Source: an uncultured Planctomycetaceae bacterium (GTDB taxonomy: Bacteria; Planctomycetota; Planctomycetia; Pirellulales; UBA1268). From it: 64,000 bases of DNA. Positions 1-8,649 of this stretch are shown one piece after another; position 1 is the stretch's first letter, and every line of letters begins with the position of its first letter. The DNA is taken from assembly GCA_903885565.1 (NCBI GenBank), contig CAISJI010000022.1, positions 24,525-88,524 of the forward strand, in the 5' to 3' direction. A model generated the notes under the pieces. The model had not been told where the DNA came from. It saw only the letters and a list, made by a program, of their open reading frames with translations, and did not search any database. Position numbers and translations under genes: made by a program.

Positions 1-248
1 GTGCGGTCGGCAAGGTAGCCGAGCATCGGGTCATTGATGGCGTCCCAGATGCGCGTGATCAGCAACATTGTGCCGGCCGATCTGGCCGTGATGCCGAACA
101 CGTCGGTATAGAAATACATCAGGAAGAACTCGAACATCTTCCAAAAGAGATTCGAGGCCGCATCTCCCAGCGCATACCCGACCTTCTCGCCGACCGAGAG
201 CTTCTCTTCGCCGGATGAATGCGCGACCTGCTCCGTAGCAATAGCCAT
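1..248 (-). CDS. GPH-family sugar:cation symporter, N-terminal part (cut by window edge)
   Basis: Only the first ~82 codons are inside the window; the gene continues off the left edge. The start is the ATG at 248. The translation begins MAIATEQVAHSSGEEKLSVG and continues with a first membrane segment rich in Phe and Tyr (FFLMYFYTDVFGI), then the WDAINDPMLGYLADR loop. The Asp-rich WDAxNDPxxGxxxDR signature is typical of the glycoside-pentoside-hexuronide:cation symporters (MelB, XynP, YicJ group), which import sugars or glycosides through the inner membrane using Na+ or H+. The gene diverges from a LacI-type regulator with operator-like sites between them, so a glycoside substrate controlled by that regulator is the natural inference. 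The substrate cannot be read from this fragment. Confidence 0.88.
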   Translation of the reverse strand, partial: MAIATEQVAHSSGEEKLSVGEKVGYALGDAASNLFWKMFEFFLMYFYTDVFGITARSAGTMLLITRIWDAINDPMLGYLADR

Positions 249-274
249 AATGGACGTTCCCCAAGAAGACGAAC

Positions 275-288
275 TGAAACCGTTCCCA
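275..288. promoter_or_regulatory. Imperfect second operator, symporter leader
   Basis: TGAAACCG followed by a degenerate right half matches 11 of 14 positions of TGAAACCGGTTTCA. Its centre is 63 bp from the centre of the 339-350 palindrome, about six helical turns, so both sites would face the same side of the DNA. This suits a LacI-type tetramer or cooperating dimers, but the site is weak on its own. Confidence 0.35.
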
Positions 289-312
289 AATACCCCAAAA
301 AAACCGCCTTGA

Positions 313-341
313 ATTATAGATAATCTTATGGCTAACGCGAA
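313..341 (-). promoter_or_regulatory. Candidate sigma-70 promoter of the symporter gene
   Basis: On the minus strand a perfect TATAAT lies at 318-313. A weak -35 (TTTCGC, 341-336) sits 17 bp upstream. The -35 overlaps the palindromic operator at 339-350, so a bound repressor would block RNA polymerase. The -10 match is seen directly; promoter activity is inferred. Confidence 0.5.
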
Positions 342-350
342 ACCGGTTTC
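339..350. promoter_or_regulatory. LacI-type operator palindrome
   Basis: GAAACCGGTTTC is a perfect 12-bp palindrome with a central CG, the usual form of LacI/GalR-family operators. It lies between the divergent symporter and LacI genes and overlaps the symporter -35. Close relatives (TGAAAGCGGTTTCA and its complement) occur at 8593-8606 and 8634-8647 upstream of the DUF1559 operon, which supports a shared regulator. Confidence 0.65.
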
Positions 351-431
351 TTGCTACGCTGTGAGCAGGCCTCGCGGTAGCTGCTGGGGCCCTGCCGCCT
401 TGAATCCCCCCACCCCGAGCCAGCACTTGCT

Positions 432-1439
432 GTGAACACGCCCCAGTCCACGATCGAAGACATCGCCGCGCGGGCGGGTGTCTCAAAAAGCACGGTTTCG
501 CGGGTGCTCAACGAGAGCGCCACGGTTTCCCGCCCCAAGAAGGAAGCCGTGCTGGAGGCGATGAAGGCCCTGGGTTACCAGCCAAATGTGTTCGCGCGAA
601 CGCTGGCGGGCGGGCGGTCGATGACCGTCGGCATCGTGACGCAGTACATCGGGAGCCCGTTCTACGACGGAATCGCACAGGGGGCAATCGAGGGATTGGG
701 GGGAACCGGTGTCACGCCGATTTTCGTCGATGGGCGCTGGGAGCAGGGCACGGAACAGGAGGTCATCCGCACCCTTCTGGGCCGCAAAGTGGACGGCATG
801 CTGCTCATCGGGGGCGACGTGCCTGTTGAAGAACTGAACGACCTGAAAGAGCGGCTCCCGACTGTGGTGGCGGCCAGAAGGCTCCCGGGGTGGGATCACC
901 AGTGCATTTCCATCGACAATGTCGATGCCGGCTATCGCGCCTCCAACTACCTGATCCGGCATGGGCATCGCCAGATCGTCTGCATCCGCGGCAATAAGGA
1001 TCATCAGGATGCCATCGACCGCTACCGGGGTTACGTCAAGGCCTTGGAAGAAGCGGGGATCCCCGTCAACCGCAAGCTGGTCTTTCAGGGGGATTTCACC
1101 GGCCAGGCCGGCATGATGGCAGTCAATTCTCTCGTGGCACGCGGCGTTCACTTCAGCGCCATCGTGGCCGCCAGCGACGCCGTCGCGTTTGGTGCCCGTC
1201 TCGCGCTGCATCGGCATGGCTACCGGGTTCCCGACGATGTGTCGCTCATTGGATTCGACGATCAGGAGGAAGCAGCCTGGATGACGCCTCCCCTCACTAC
1301 GATGCGACAGCCAGCCCAGGAAATGGGCGCCGCGGCAGCGCGGGCTTTGCTCTGCCTGATTGCCGGCAAGGATCCCCCTGAGCCTCCGCAGATGTCAGCA
1401 GAACTGCAGGTTCGGGAGACGGTCTCACGGCATGGGTGA
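432..1439 (+). CDS. LacI-family transcriptional regulator
   Basis: 335 residues, normal for the family, with a GTG start. Residues ~8-27 form the LacI helix-turn-helix (IEDIAARAGVSKSTVSRVLN), including the SxSTVSRVLN recognition helix. Residues ~60-330 match the periplasmic-binding-protein-like sugar-sensing domain, with VGIVTQYIGSPFY, the SxxAAFGA-like segment VAASDAVAFGARLAL and the DVSLIGFDD motif. It is divergent from a GPH sugar symporter, and palindromes of LacI type lie next to that symporter and ahead of the operon at 1465-8469. It is probably a repressor released by a sugar derived from the substrate of that operon. Which sugar is unknown. Confidence 0.93.
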   Translation: MNTPQSTIEDIAARAGVSKSTVSRVLNESATVSRPKKEAVLEAMKALGYQPNVFARTLAGGRSMTVGIVTQYIGSPFYDGIAQGAIEGLGGTGVTPIFVDGRWEQGTEQEVIRTLLGRKVDGMLLIGGDVPVEELNDLKERLPTVVAARRLPGWDHQCISIDNVDAGYRASNYLIRHGHRQIVCIRGNKDHQDAIDRYRGYVKALEEAGIPVNRKLVFQGDFTGQAGMMAVNSLVARGVHFSAIVAASDAVAFGARLALHRHGYRVPDDVSLIGFDDQEEAAWMTPPLTTMRQPAQEMGAAAARALLCLIAGKDPPEPPQMSAELQVRETVSRHG

Positions 1440-1464
1440 ACGTCTTCGTGTCGCCGCTGCCAGC

Positions 1465-3315
1465 CTACTCCACGCGAATATCGTCAAAGAAAAACGTCAT
1501 CGGCTTACCCTTCGCGGCGACAACCCAAAAGAAGGGCGTTTTGATCCGGCGCAGATCGGCGCCTTCGAGGGGGATTGAGATCTGCTTCCATTCAGCCCCC
1601 AGCTCAAACTCCTGTTCTTTCTTGGTCGTGTCGAAAAACTGTTTTTCGCGCCCCAGCAGGCCGAGTCCGATCTTCAGTTTCTCCCCCCCTTCGGCCCCCC
1701 GAGCCCAAAAACTCAGGCGCGTCGCCCCCGAGAAATTTTTGCCGCCCGGCCGGCTGCCCCAGTCCCCCTCGGGATTCTGCCATGCGACTCCACCCCAGCC
1801 TCCGGTGGCTCGATACTCGCATTTGATGCATGTCGATCCCGAGTGAGGCTGCTCCTTCCAGTCGAGCACCAGCCCCATCGCCCCGTTATTTCCCATCCAC
1901 CCTGAGGGAATGAAGTCGAGGGCACCGCTGGCCTCTTCGTACACTACATACGGCAGTGCGGTCGGAGGATCGACATCCATCGCCCCGCCATTGACGCGCA
2001 GCGGAATATTCGCTGTCGCTGCCCCGTTGCCATCACTGATTTCCACGTAGAGGCGATAGAGGCCTGGTTCAGGGGGCATCTCGACCGTACAGCCGTCGGC
2101 GTCCCGGCGAAGGAGTGCCTGGGGAAAATCGGCCGGGCGCTGCTGGAAATCCCCCCCCGTCACATAGCGATCCGCCTCCCTCATCAGTGTCCACGAGGCC
2201 TTCAGGGGCGTCCCCTCCGGGTCGCTGGCTGTGAGCCTCGCCTCCACTTTCGATCCGGGCTCCACCTCGTCAGATCCCACGATCTCAAAACGGCCGATTT
2301 CGGGAACGCGGTTGGCGACGGGGCGACCTGTCCATGCCTCCGTCATCACGTCAACAGCTGCCGTCTTTTGGCCATCGGGAAGCAGCATGCCAAACCACGT
2401 GGCGGTCCCTTCCTGCTTGTTTCCCCAGAGGAAGGCATACGATCCCAGGCACAGCGGGGCCTCGTTGTTGGTCGCGAGATAGCTTTCCCGGTATTGCCGC
2501 GCCTTTTCTGCGTTGGTCGGCTCAAGGATTGCATCGATGCTGTTCTTCGGAACTTCCCAGGTGCCCACAGGGCCGAACTCGGTCACGATAAATGGCTTCG
2601 TGGCTCCCGCCTCGCGGTAGCGTTTCGGCAACGATGTGCAGCCACCGTAGGAATTGATCCCGACAATGTCGAGGCTCGGGCAATGAGCCTCAATCGCAGC
2701 CACCTTGGCAGGGGTGATTTCCGCCACCACCGACATCGTCGGGTGAAGCGGATCAACCTTCTTGACGGCCTGAGCAAGGGACTCGATGTACTTCCAGACG
2801 GCCGGACTGGCCCCCTCCTCATACCCTTCCATCTCGTTTCCCAAACCCCATACAAGAACGGCAGGATGGTTCTTCAAATCTCTGACTGCCTGAAGCACCC
2901 TCTCGGTCTGGCTTGCCGCCTTGCGAGGATCGGAATAATCAAAGCCTTTTTGCGAATGTTCCAGCCAGATGCCCACAGCCACCGTCAGTCCATTGGCATG
3001 CGCTTCATCGAGCCGTTGCCGCGTTCCCTTATCGATGCCCCATGTTCGTGCTGAATTGCCACCGCTGGCCCCCAGCAAAGTGAGCGGCCCCTCGCCTCCC
3101 GCCCCCCGCACGCGATAGGGCTGGCCGCTTCGCATCAGCGTCCATTGACCGTCCTCCATTTTTGCAAGGGAAACAGGCACGGGTTGGCCCTGTTCAGACT
3201 GCTGGGCATTCGCCTCGCCACGACCGGCTACCAATGGAGTCGTTCGGTTGCAGGCCACGATTCCCACGCCCAACACAACGACCAAAACCCAACACACTCG
3301 TGCACTCATCGACAT
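1465..3315 (-). CDS. GH2-like glycoside hydrolase lipoprotein
   Basis: About 616 residues. The ATG at 3315 is preferred because GTGGGG lies just upstream; another ATG six bases later overlaps the upstream gene's TGA as ATGA, so translation is probably coupled. A lipoprotein signal peptide ends at IVAC (Cys22 from this start). Next comes a (beta/alpha)8-type domain with the clan GH-A/GH2 pattern: GNEMEG with the probable acid/base Glu near 161, and VTEFGP with the probable nucleophile Glu near 246. The last ~160 residues form a beta-rich module ending FFFDDIRVE, typical of a carbohydrate-binding-like jelly roll. It is probably exported and membrane-anchored, acting on an oligosaccharide. Its stop faces the LacI gene (1439) convergently. 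Substrate not assignable. Confidence 0.8.
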   Translation of the reverse strand: MSMSARVCWVLVVVLGVGIVACNRTTPLVAGRGEANAQQSEQGQPVPVSLAKMEDGQWTLMRSGQPYRVRGAGGEGPLTLLGASGGNSARTWGIDKGTRQRLDEAHANGLTVAVGIWLEHSQKGFDYSDPRKAASQTERVLQAVRDLKNHPAVLVWGLGNEMEGYEEGASPAVWKYIESLAQAVKKVDPLHPTMSVVAEITPAKVAAIEAHCPSLDIVGINSYGGCTSLPKRYREAGATKPFIVTEFGPVGTWEVPKNSIDAILEPTNAEKARQYRESYLATNNEAPLCLGSYAFLWGNKQEGTATWFGMLLPDGQKTAAVDVMTEAWTGRPVANRVPEIGRFEIVGSDEVEPGSKVEARLTASDPEGTPLKASWTLMREADRYVTGGDFQQRPADFPQALLRRDADGCTVEMPPEPGLYRLYVEISDGNGAATANIPLRVNGGAMDVDPPTALPYVVYEEASGALDFIPSGWMGNNGAMGLVLDWKEQPHSGSTCIKCEYRATGGWGGVAWQNPEGDWGSRPGGKNFSGATRLSFWARGAEGGEKLKIGLGLLGREKQFFDTTKKEQEFELGAEWKQISIPLEGADLRRIKTPFFWVVAAKGKPMTFFFDDIRVE

Positions 3316-6300
3316 GGCCCCACTGTGACATCGATCCGGCAAATGCTGCCTGACCGGAGGAAAACCGACTGTGATTCATCAAATGTCAGCTCAGCCACAT
3401 CGCGGCTGCGAATTTCGCCTGTCGCCATCTGAATCCGCAGCGCAGGGCCACCGGGGGCGCGGCTGTATACGACCGGCACATTGCAGATCGTGAACGCGAG
3501 CGAACCCGCTGGCAGCGCGAGGGCTTCGGAGTTGCCCGCATCGGAAAAGGAACGAAACTCACCTGGCGTCTCCAGAAACTCGTCGTCGCGAAGGAACCCC
3601 GGCGCAAAGCGGATGCGGCCGGCGGCGGTTCGCACGCCAAGCTCCAGAAACCGCGTGAGGATGTCTTCCTTGACCTGGCCGGTCATCCCAGGTTGCTGGG
3701 CCCCCGCGTGGGCAGGCGTATGGGAATAGGGATCGGTGGGGAAGGCACCGTAGGCCTCCGGTGTTTTCTCCAGCCACATCCCCTCGTTGATGTCTCGAAA
3801 CTGATCGACCAACCGCCTCCACACGGGGGCGCCCGCTTCGTGCGCGGAAACACACTCCCGTGCCACGGCATAGGCCAGCTTCGACACCATATGCCAATAC
3901 ACGCTGCCAAGCCCCTCATATCCGAAAAAGCGTGTCGCTCTTCCCGTGAATCTTCGATGCTGAAACGTCTCCTCCCACAGCCTGCAGAGTTCGGCACGTT
4001 CTTCCTCACTGAGCGCTTCTGCGATGTGCCCGTCGTTCCACCGATCAACGGCGGCATTCAGGTCGGCAACATTCCGCAGCCTGCCGGCAAAATGCAGGTC
4101 GTCTCCGACATCTCTCAGCAGCACGTCCTGATCAGGATTGCGCGCAAACCTCATCACGGCCGGATATGCCTCCGCAGCCCGCGCGGAAATCCGATTCTTC
4201 TCGTCGAACCGCGGCAAATCGCGGTCTGGATAGAGCAGATAACTCCTTTGATCCGGCCGGTAGAGGCTGCTCGCTCGCAACGCGGCCAACAGCTCACTGG
4301 CCTCCGCCGGCGTGAGAATGCCCGACTCGAGGATCGCCACCTGCCCCTCGAGCATTTCCTCGAGGTTCTCGACGGAGACAACACCCTCACCAAACTCCAG
4401 CACGTTGAATGAGTGATAGAGCCCGTCGGCACGCCGGCTGCGGCGGAGGGTGTTGGTGAGGCATTCGATCGCATCGGTCAGGCACTTGGAAATCTGACTG
4501 CGCGAGATGCTCAAGCGTGCGCCGCTGAAACCCTGGTAGACCGCCCGGCGATGGGCCTCGGCGACCCCCTGCAACTGCTCGACGACGCGATACCGCCAGC
4601 GCTGCGGCGCGTTGCCATCCCGCTCCCGAGCGCTGTCGGCCAGCACTCGGCTTATTCCGGCCACAAGGGCCGTGACTTCTTCCGACAACGAGACGTTTTC
4701 GGCGGGGATACGGTCGACCCACCGCCGCAGGAACACGAGATACCGCCGCAGGTATGACGTTGTCACCAGAGAGGCGCCCAGCCCCGCCAGCGCGTTCTGC
4801 GCGTCGTTCCACTCCGGCCGTTGGGTGTTTAACCAGATGCCGGCATCGGGCACGAAATTGGCAAGTTTTACGCACCCGGAGACAAGCAGTTTTTCCAACA
4901 GGGAAACATGATGAATCGCTCCTGATCGATCCCTGGCGAGTTGCCCATCCGAGCCCTCCAAGGCAACCCTTTGCCCGATCGCCCGATCGGCCGAGAAGTC
5001 GTAGTCGATTGTGGCCCGCGGTTTCCGAACGATTTCGGCAAATCCATGGATGCGGTAGGGCAGGTCGGCGTAGACGCACCCCGTTTCATCACGGAACAAC
5101 GCCTCCACCCGATCGGGCAGAGCGGCCTCCGCCTGCTCAAGCAGTTTGAGCAGATAGACGATCTGATGGTCACCCCAGTAGCCGTAGTTCGACCAGGCGT
5201 CGGCGGCATCGGGCCGCTCCCAATCGAACCCCTCCTCCGAGATGCGGTAGGGGTTGTAGCCATCTGCCGTCGACGCATTGACAAAGCGCAGGATCATCGC
5301 GGGCAGCAGGTGCGGATAGGAAAAGCCGAGGGCTTCCCAGTTCTGAAAGATGTCGCGCCAGTTTCCCTCGAATCCGACGCGGCGCTGGCCCAGAGGAGTT
5401 CGCGTCCGGATGTCGAAGAAGTTCCACGGCCGTGTCGGATCACCATGCCGTCGGCTGAGAGTCAGGGGCAGATACTCGGCTGCGAGGCGGCTGAGATCGG
5501 CGTCCCCCGTCGCAGAACATGCCGCCACAAGGCCATGCATATCGGCTGCCTGTGGCAGTGCCCTGAGCATTTCGGCATGCCTGGCATGAACAGCCCGATT
5601 CCTCACGAAAAGATGATCGACAAACCTTTCTCCGTCGATGGCGTAGGCGGAAAGAGGCACGCCCCCCCGCATCATGTTGAACAGCACGTTTGCAACATGC
5701 CGGCCTGCCCTCCGCCCCTGCCGGCACATCTGCACGCCGTCCGCCTGCGCCGCATACCACAGCAGCGCCTCCTCTCCCTGCTTGACGTCCTCATCGAGCA
5801 GATCATCGATGTCGGGTGCCGTCTCCAGCGTCTTCGCCAAAGAGACCAGATCGCCGGCTTCCTGATGAACGTCAGCCACCAGTTTCCACGACCGATGCCC
5901 ATGGCCGGGAAGAGTGGCCGTCGCCGTGACGAAGTAATGCCCCTTGCGGCCGCGCAGATCGACCTCGTGGCCCATCTGCCTCCCGTTCCGGAAGGCGTTG
6001 AACTGCCGATCGCTGAGCAGAACCGTCGCCTCTCCCAGCCCGGTCGACCATGCCACGGATGCCAGCAAGCCTTCGCTCGGCTCGGCACGGTCTGTGGGGA
6101 TCGAACTCAGATAATAGACGCCAATCCTGTGGGCCCCGCTCACTTCGCTCTTCTTGTATGCGTCGAGGAGATTGCTGAACCGCAACTGAAATTGTGAATC
6201 AACTCCGCCGGGAACGATGTTCTGAAATCCGTCCAGGACTTCAACGATTTTTTCCTGAGCATTGAGGTTTTGCAGATGGGCGGTCCGAACGAAGCCGAAG

Positions 6301-6821
6301 CGCCGCCCCATCGCCCACTGGTATCGGAACGTCAACCCGAGATGATGGTGGCATTCCTCAAAGATGAGCCTGGTTCCCAGACTGTTCTTATAGAGATGCC
6401 GATCAATGGCCTCTCCCTGGAGCCGACCGCTGAAGGGCTCCCAGAGCGTCCACTCCACTCCATCCCAGACGCGAAAGATGGTCTTGGGGCCGGTCGACTC
6501 GCGGAGATCGAGGAGTTTGTCGGACGAATAATAGGGGAACAGGCTGCGCTGCGGATTCCTGCGACCACATGACAGGGCGCCGTTGCTCGCCACAAACATC
6601 CAGTGATCGTCGCTGCTCAGCAGCGACATGAAGAACGGCTCGATGCGATCGACATGGGGGATCCGGAAATAGTCGTCGCCGTCGATAACGCAGGTTTCAG
6701 AAAACCCGGGTACGATCGGCATCCGCCCGGCCGTGATGCCGTTATCGCCGTGTTGATGATGAATGCCTGGGCTGACAATGCTCATAGGATTATCCAGAGA
6801 ATAACCGGGTGTTTTGCCCAC
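3306..6821 (-). CDS. Large cytoplasmic toroid-type glycosidase/phosphorylase-like protein
   Basis: About 1171 residues from a GTG at 6821; an ATG at 6785 (MSIVSPG) is an alternative, and neither has a clear ribosome-binding site. No signal peptide is seen. The first ~330 residues read as a beta-sandwich. The central part has motifs of an (alpha/alpha)6 toroid: FEGNWRDIFQNWEAL (484-498), then YNPYRISEEGFDWE and SNYGYWGDHQIVYLLKLLEQ. This order of beta-sandwich then toroid recalls GH94-type phosphorylases and related families, but I cannot place it in a numbered family. It lies in an operon between a small lipoprotein and a GH2-like lipoprotein whose start overlaps its stop. Inferred role: intracellular breakdown of the sugar imported by the neighbouring system. 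Confidence 0.7.
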   Translation of the reverse strand: MGKTPGYSLDNPMSIVSPGIHHQHGDNGITAGRMPIVPGFSETCVIDGDDYFRIPHVDRIEPFFMSLLSSDDHWMFVASNGALSCGRRNPQRSLFPYYSSDKLLDLRESTGPKTIFRVWDGVEWTLWEPFSGRLQGEAIDRHLYKNSLGTRLIFEECHHHLGLTFRYQWAMGRRFGFVRTAHLQNLNAQEKIVEVLDGFQNIVPGGVDSQFQLRFSNLLDAYKKSEVSGAHRIGVYYLSSIPTDRAEPSEGLLASVAWSTGLGEATVLLSDRQFNAFRNGRQMGHEVDLRGRKGHYFVTATATLPGHGHRSWKLVADVHQEAGDLVSLAKTLETAPDIDDLLDEDVKQGEEALLWYAAQADGVQMCRQGRRAGRHVANVLFNMMRGGVPLSAYAIDGERFVDHLFVRNRAVHARHAEMLRALPQAADMHGLVAACSATGDADLSRLAAEYLPLTLSRRHGDPTRPWNFFDIRTRTPLGQRRVGFEGNWRDIFQNWEALGFSYPHLLPAMILRFVNASTADGYNPYRISEEGFDWERPDAADAWSNYGYWGDHQIVYLLKLLEQAEAALPDRVEALFRDETGCVYADLPYRIHGFAEIVRKPRATIDYDFSADRAIGQRVALEGSDGQLARDRSGAIHHVSLLEKLLVSGCVKLANFVPDAGIWLNTQRPEWNDAQNALAGLGASLVTTSYLRRYLVFLRRWVDRIPAENVSLSEEVTALVAGISRVLADSARERDGNAPQRWRYRVVEQLQGVAEAHRRAVYQGFSGARLSISRSQISKCLTDAIECLTNTLRRSRRADGLYHSFNVLEFGEGVVSVENLEEMLEGQVAILESGILTPAEASELLAALRASSLYRPDQRSYLLYPDRDLPRFDEKNRISARAAEAYPAVMRFARNPDQDVLLRDVGDDLHFAGRLRNVADLNAAVDRWNDGHIAEALSEEERAELCRLWEETFQHRRFTGRATRFFGYEGLGSVYWHMVSKLAYAVARECVSAHEAGAPVWRRLVDQFRDINEGMWLEKTPEAYGAFPTDPYSHTPAHAGAQQPGMTGQVKEDILTRFLELGVRTAAGRIRFAPGFLRDDEFLETPGEFRSFSDAGNSEALALPAGSLAFTICNVPVVYSRAPGGPALRIQMATGEIRSRDVAELTFDESQSVFLRSGSICRIDVTVGPCR

Positions 6822-6859
6822 CGAGAGCCACGGCCACGACCCGCCACCAGAACAGGACG

Positions 6860-7348
6860 CTACTCGTTCTTTGCGATCCCACCGCTATCGATGCTCTTCA
6901 CGGCACGAGTGCCGAGAAACCCGGCCTGCCGCACACCATTGACACCTGCGGTTTCCAAGACAACCGCCACCTCCGGCACTGCGCCGCCGCCTCCCTGGGT
7001 CTGACTGCGACCATCCGGCTTTTTCTGGCCGTACTTGATCTCGAAAGGCTGCGAGTCGCGCTCGCTCACAAACAGCGAATCGAGCGCCGCACCATCGATC
7101 CCCATCCGCTCCAGTCGTTCCGGCGACAGCTTGGAGACGAAACCACGAAACTGCTTCTCGTCCTTCGGCCCCACTCCCCGATTCTGGTCTGCAAAAGCGG
7201 AGTACAGATTCGTGAGCCGGTGAATATTGCTGCGATTCGCCGCCTTGATCAGATCCTCATCGCCGAGCGGTCCCCGACCGCACCCGGCCAAGGCGACCAC
7301 CGCCACGACAAGGACATCCCGCCATCTCCACGCCATTTCCCGATTCAC
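6860..7348 (-). CDS. Small planctomycete-type lipoprotein
   Basis: 162 residues from the GTG at 7348, chosen because a strong AAGGAG lies six bases upstream. The N-terminus has a basic/Trp-rich segment and a hydrophobic stretch ending in LAGC, a lipobox, so it is probably a lipoprotein. The mature part is polar with a Gly-rich linker (QGGGGAVPE) and no recognised domain. Small lipoproteins of this kind are often found right after DUF1559 genes in planctomycetes, as here. A long stem-loop separates the two genes. Function unknown. Confidence 0.7.
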   Translation of the reverse strand: MNREMAWRWRDVLVVAVVALAGCGRGPLGDEDLIKAANRSNIHRLTNLYSAFADQNRGVGPKDEKQFRGFVSKLSPERLERMGIDGAALDSLFVSERDSQPFEIKYGQKKPDGRSQTQGGGGAVPEVAVVLETAGVNGVRQAGFLGTRAVKSIDSGGIAKNE

Positions 7349-7381
7349 AATTTTCTCCTTGTGAAAGAGCACAGAAAATGC

Positions 7382-7423
7382 GGCCGGGACGGCCCCCCAA
7401 GGGTCAGGAGCACCGTCCCGGCC
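7382..7423 (-). terminator. Stem-loop between DUF1559 gene and lipoprotein gene
   Basis: GGCCGGGACGG (7382-7392) and CCGTCCCGGCC (7413-7423) are a perfect 11-bp inverted repeat with a 20-nt loop, just after the DUF1559 stop codon. In the minus-strand transcript it is followed by GCATTTTCT, a weak U-run. It could be a partial terminator or an mRNA-stabilising hairpin that lets the first gene of the operon be expressed more than the rest. Confidence 0.5.
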
Positions 7424-7431
7424 CCGGAAAA

Positions 7432-8469
7432 CTAGAGACTATCGGGATCAGCAGACACGCCATCTGCGCGCCGGCCGAGGCTCAGCAACACTGAAGGGGT
7501 GGCCGTGAGGGGAATCGACTTCACCGATCCGTCGCCCATCACCGCGGAAAACGCCCCTGGGTGGGCCGAACCGAAGCCCAGCTCCATCGACCGGGCGGAA
7601 TTGGCCCCGGGGCTGCCCACGAACATCCAGCCGAGCCGATCGTCGGTGTCTGCCCGCACCTTCCAGTTGCTCGTGCCAAACTGCCGCATCGACCCCCAGT
7701 CGGATGGCGCAAAACGGCCCGGATCCTCCCACCACATTTCTCCGCCGCCGGTCATTTGGTAGTTACCAAATTTTCCCTGTGCCGATTTTTCGGCGAGCAT
7801 GATTGTCTTGGTTGAACCGTCGGCGATGTCCTTGAACCCGCAGAGGGCATACTTCGTGACCAGCGGATTCGGAGCAGTGTTCCAGTCGTGGTGGTAGCTC
7901 TTCTTGATGATGCCTGTCCACGCCTTGCTTTCCTCGTTGGGATCGTTGGGCTTCCAACTCTCGAAGACCTTCACCCACCCCGACGTGTCTTCCTCGCTGT
8001 TGATCACACCGGCATAGTCGGTGAGATGAAAAACGTCAGCGCCATTGTCGGCAGTCCGCAGCCCCCGGGTGGGGCAGGTATGGGCCGGAATCGGAGCCGC
8101 CAGAAGCGTTGGGCTTCCACCCTGATAGCCCTGGGAAAGACGCTGGTTCATGATGTTTTGGCCGTCCATGTGTGGCAGAATCTGGTAGGCCCAGCTGAGA
8201 TTCTCCCGCCCATACTTCGGCTTGTTGATCTCACCCGTCTCCCAGAACGTTCCCAGGTTCCCACCCGCCGTGGGAAAACTCTTTTGGGCAGACTCGTAAT
8301 TCAAGCAGGCCAAACCGATCTGCTTCATGTTGTTGAGGCAGCCCATACGACGAGCCGACTCACGAGCTGATTGAACCGCGGGAAGCAACAGCCCCACCAA
8401 GGTTCCGATAATGGCAATAACAACCAAGAGTTCCACAAGCGTGAAACCCTTTCTGGGAATCCTGTGCAT
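7432..8469 (-). CDS. DUF1559 pseudopilin-like protein
   Basis: 345 residues, with a start supported by AGGAG six bases before the ATG. The N-terminus carries a type IV prepilin signal, [17 protein letters not shown], with cleavage expected after Gly, followed by the family's hydrophobic helix and LLLPAVQSARESARR. The C-terminus has the usual MGDGSVKSIP end motif of DUF1559 proteins. These proteins are very abundant in planctomycetes and are thought to build pilus-like or surface fibres; a role in binding or uptake of large glycans has been suggested. Here it is the first gene of a probable LacI-controlled carbohydrate operon, which fits a substrate-capture role, though that is inference. Confidence 0.92.
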   Translation of the reverse strand: MHRIPRKGFTLVELLVVIAIIGTLVGLLLPAVQSARESARRMGCLNNMKQIGLACLNYESAQKSFPTAGGNLGTFWETGEINKPKYGRENLSWAYQILPHMDGQNIMNQRLSQGYQGGSPTLLAAPIPAHTCPTRGLRTADNGADVFHLTDYAGVINSEEDTSGWVKVFESWKPNDPNEESKAWTGIIKKSYHHDWNTAPNPLVTKYALCGFKDIADGSTKTIMLAEKSAQGKFGNYQMTGGGEMWWEDPGRFAPSDWGSMRQFGTSNWKVRADTDDRLGWMFVGSPGANSARSMELGFGSAHPGAFSAVMGDGSVKSIPLTATPSVLLSLGRRADGVSADPDSL

Positions 8470-8590
8470 GTCAGACTCCTATCCGTGATAAAGAAAAAGA
8501 TGGAAAAAAAGGACGGCAGATGGAGCAGTTCCCGGCCAGCCTCACGCTTCAGGGCTACCGAAAGTACCCCTCCCCTCCCCCCGAACCGAC

Positions 8591-8649
8591 AATGAAAGCG
8601 GTTTCACGAAACCCCCAAAAGAACCAGATAACGTGAAACCGCTTTCATT
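8591..8649. promoter_or_regulatory. Pair of LacI-type operators forming an 18-bp inverted repeat
   Basis: The 18 bases at 8591-8608 are repeated exactly, in inverted orientation, at 8632-8649. Each arm contains the operator-like core TGAAAGCGGTTTCA or its complement (8593-8606 and 8634-8647). Core centres are 41 bp apart, close to four helical turns. The sites lie 120-180 bp upstream of the DUF1559 start and resemble the 339-350 palindrome by the LacI gene. They are probably the operator of the minus-strand operon. Confidence 0.65.

Noticed and set aside
4941..6197. 418-codon plus-strand open frame
   Set aside because: Antisense to the large toroid-type gene; no domain and a biased composition typical of a GC-rich shadow frame.
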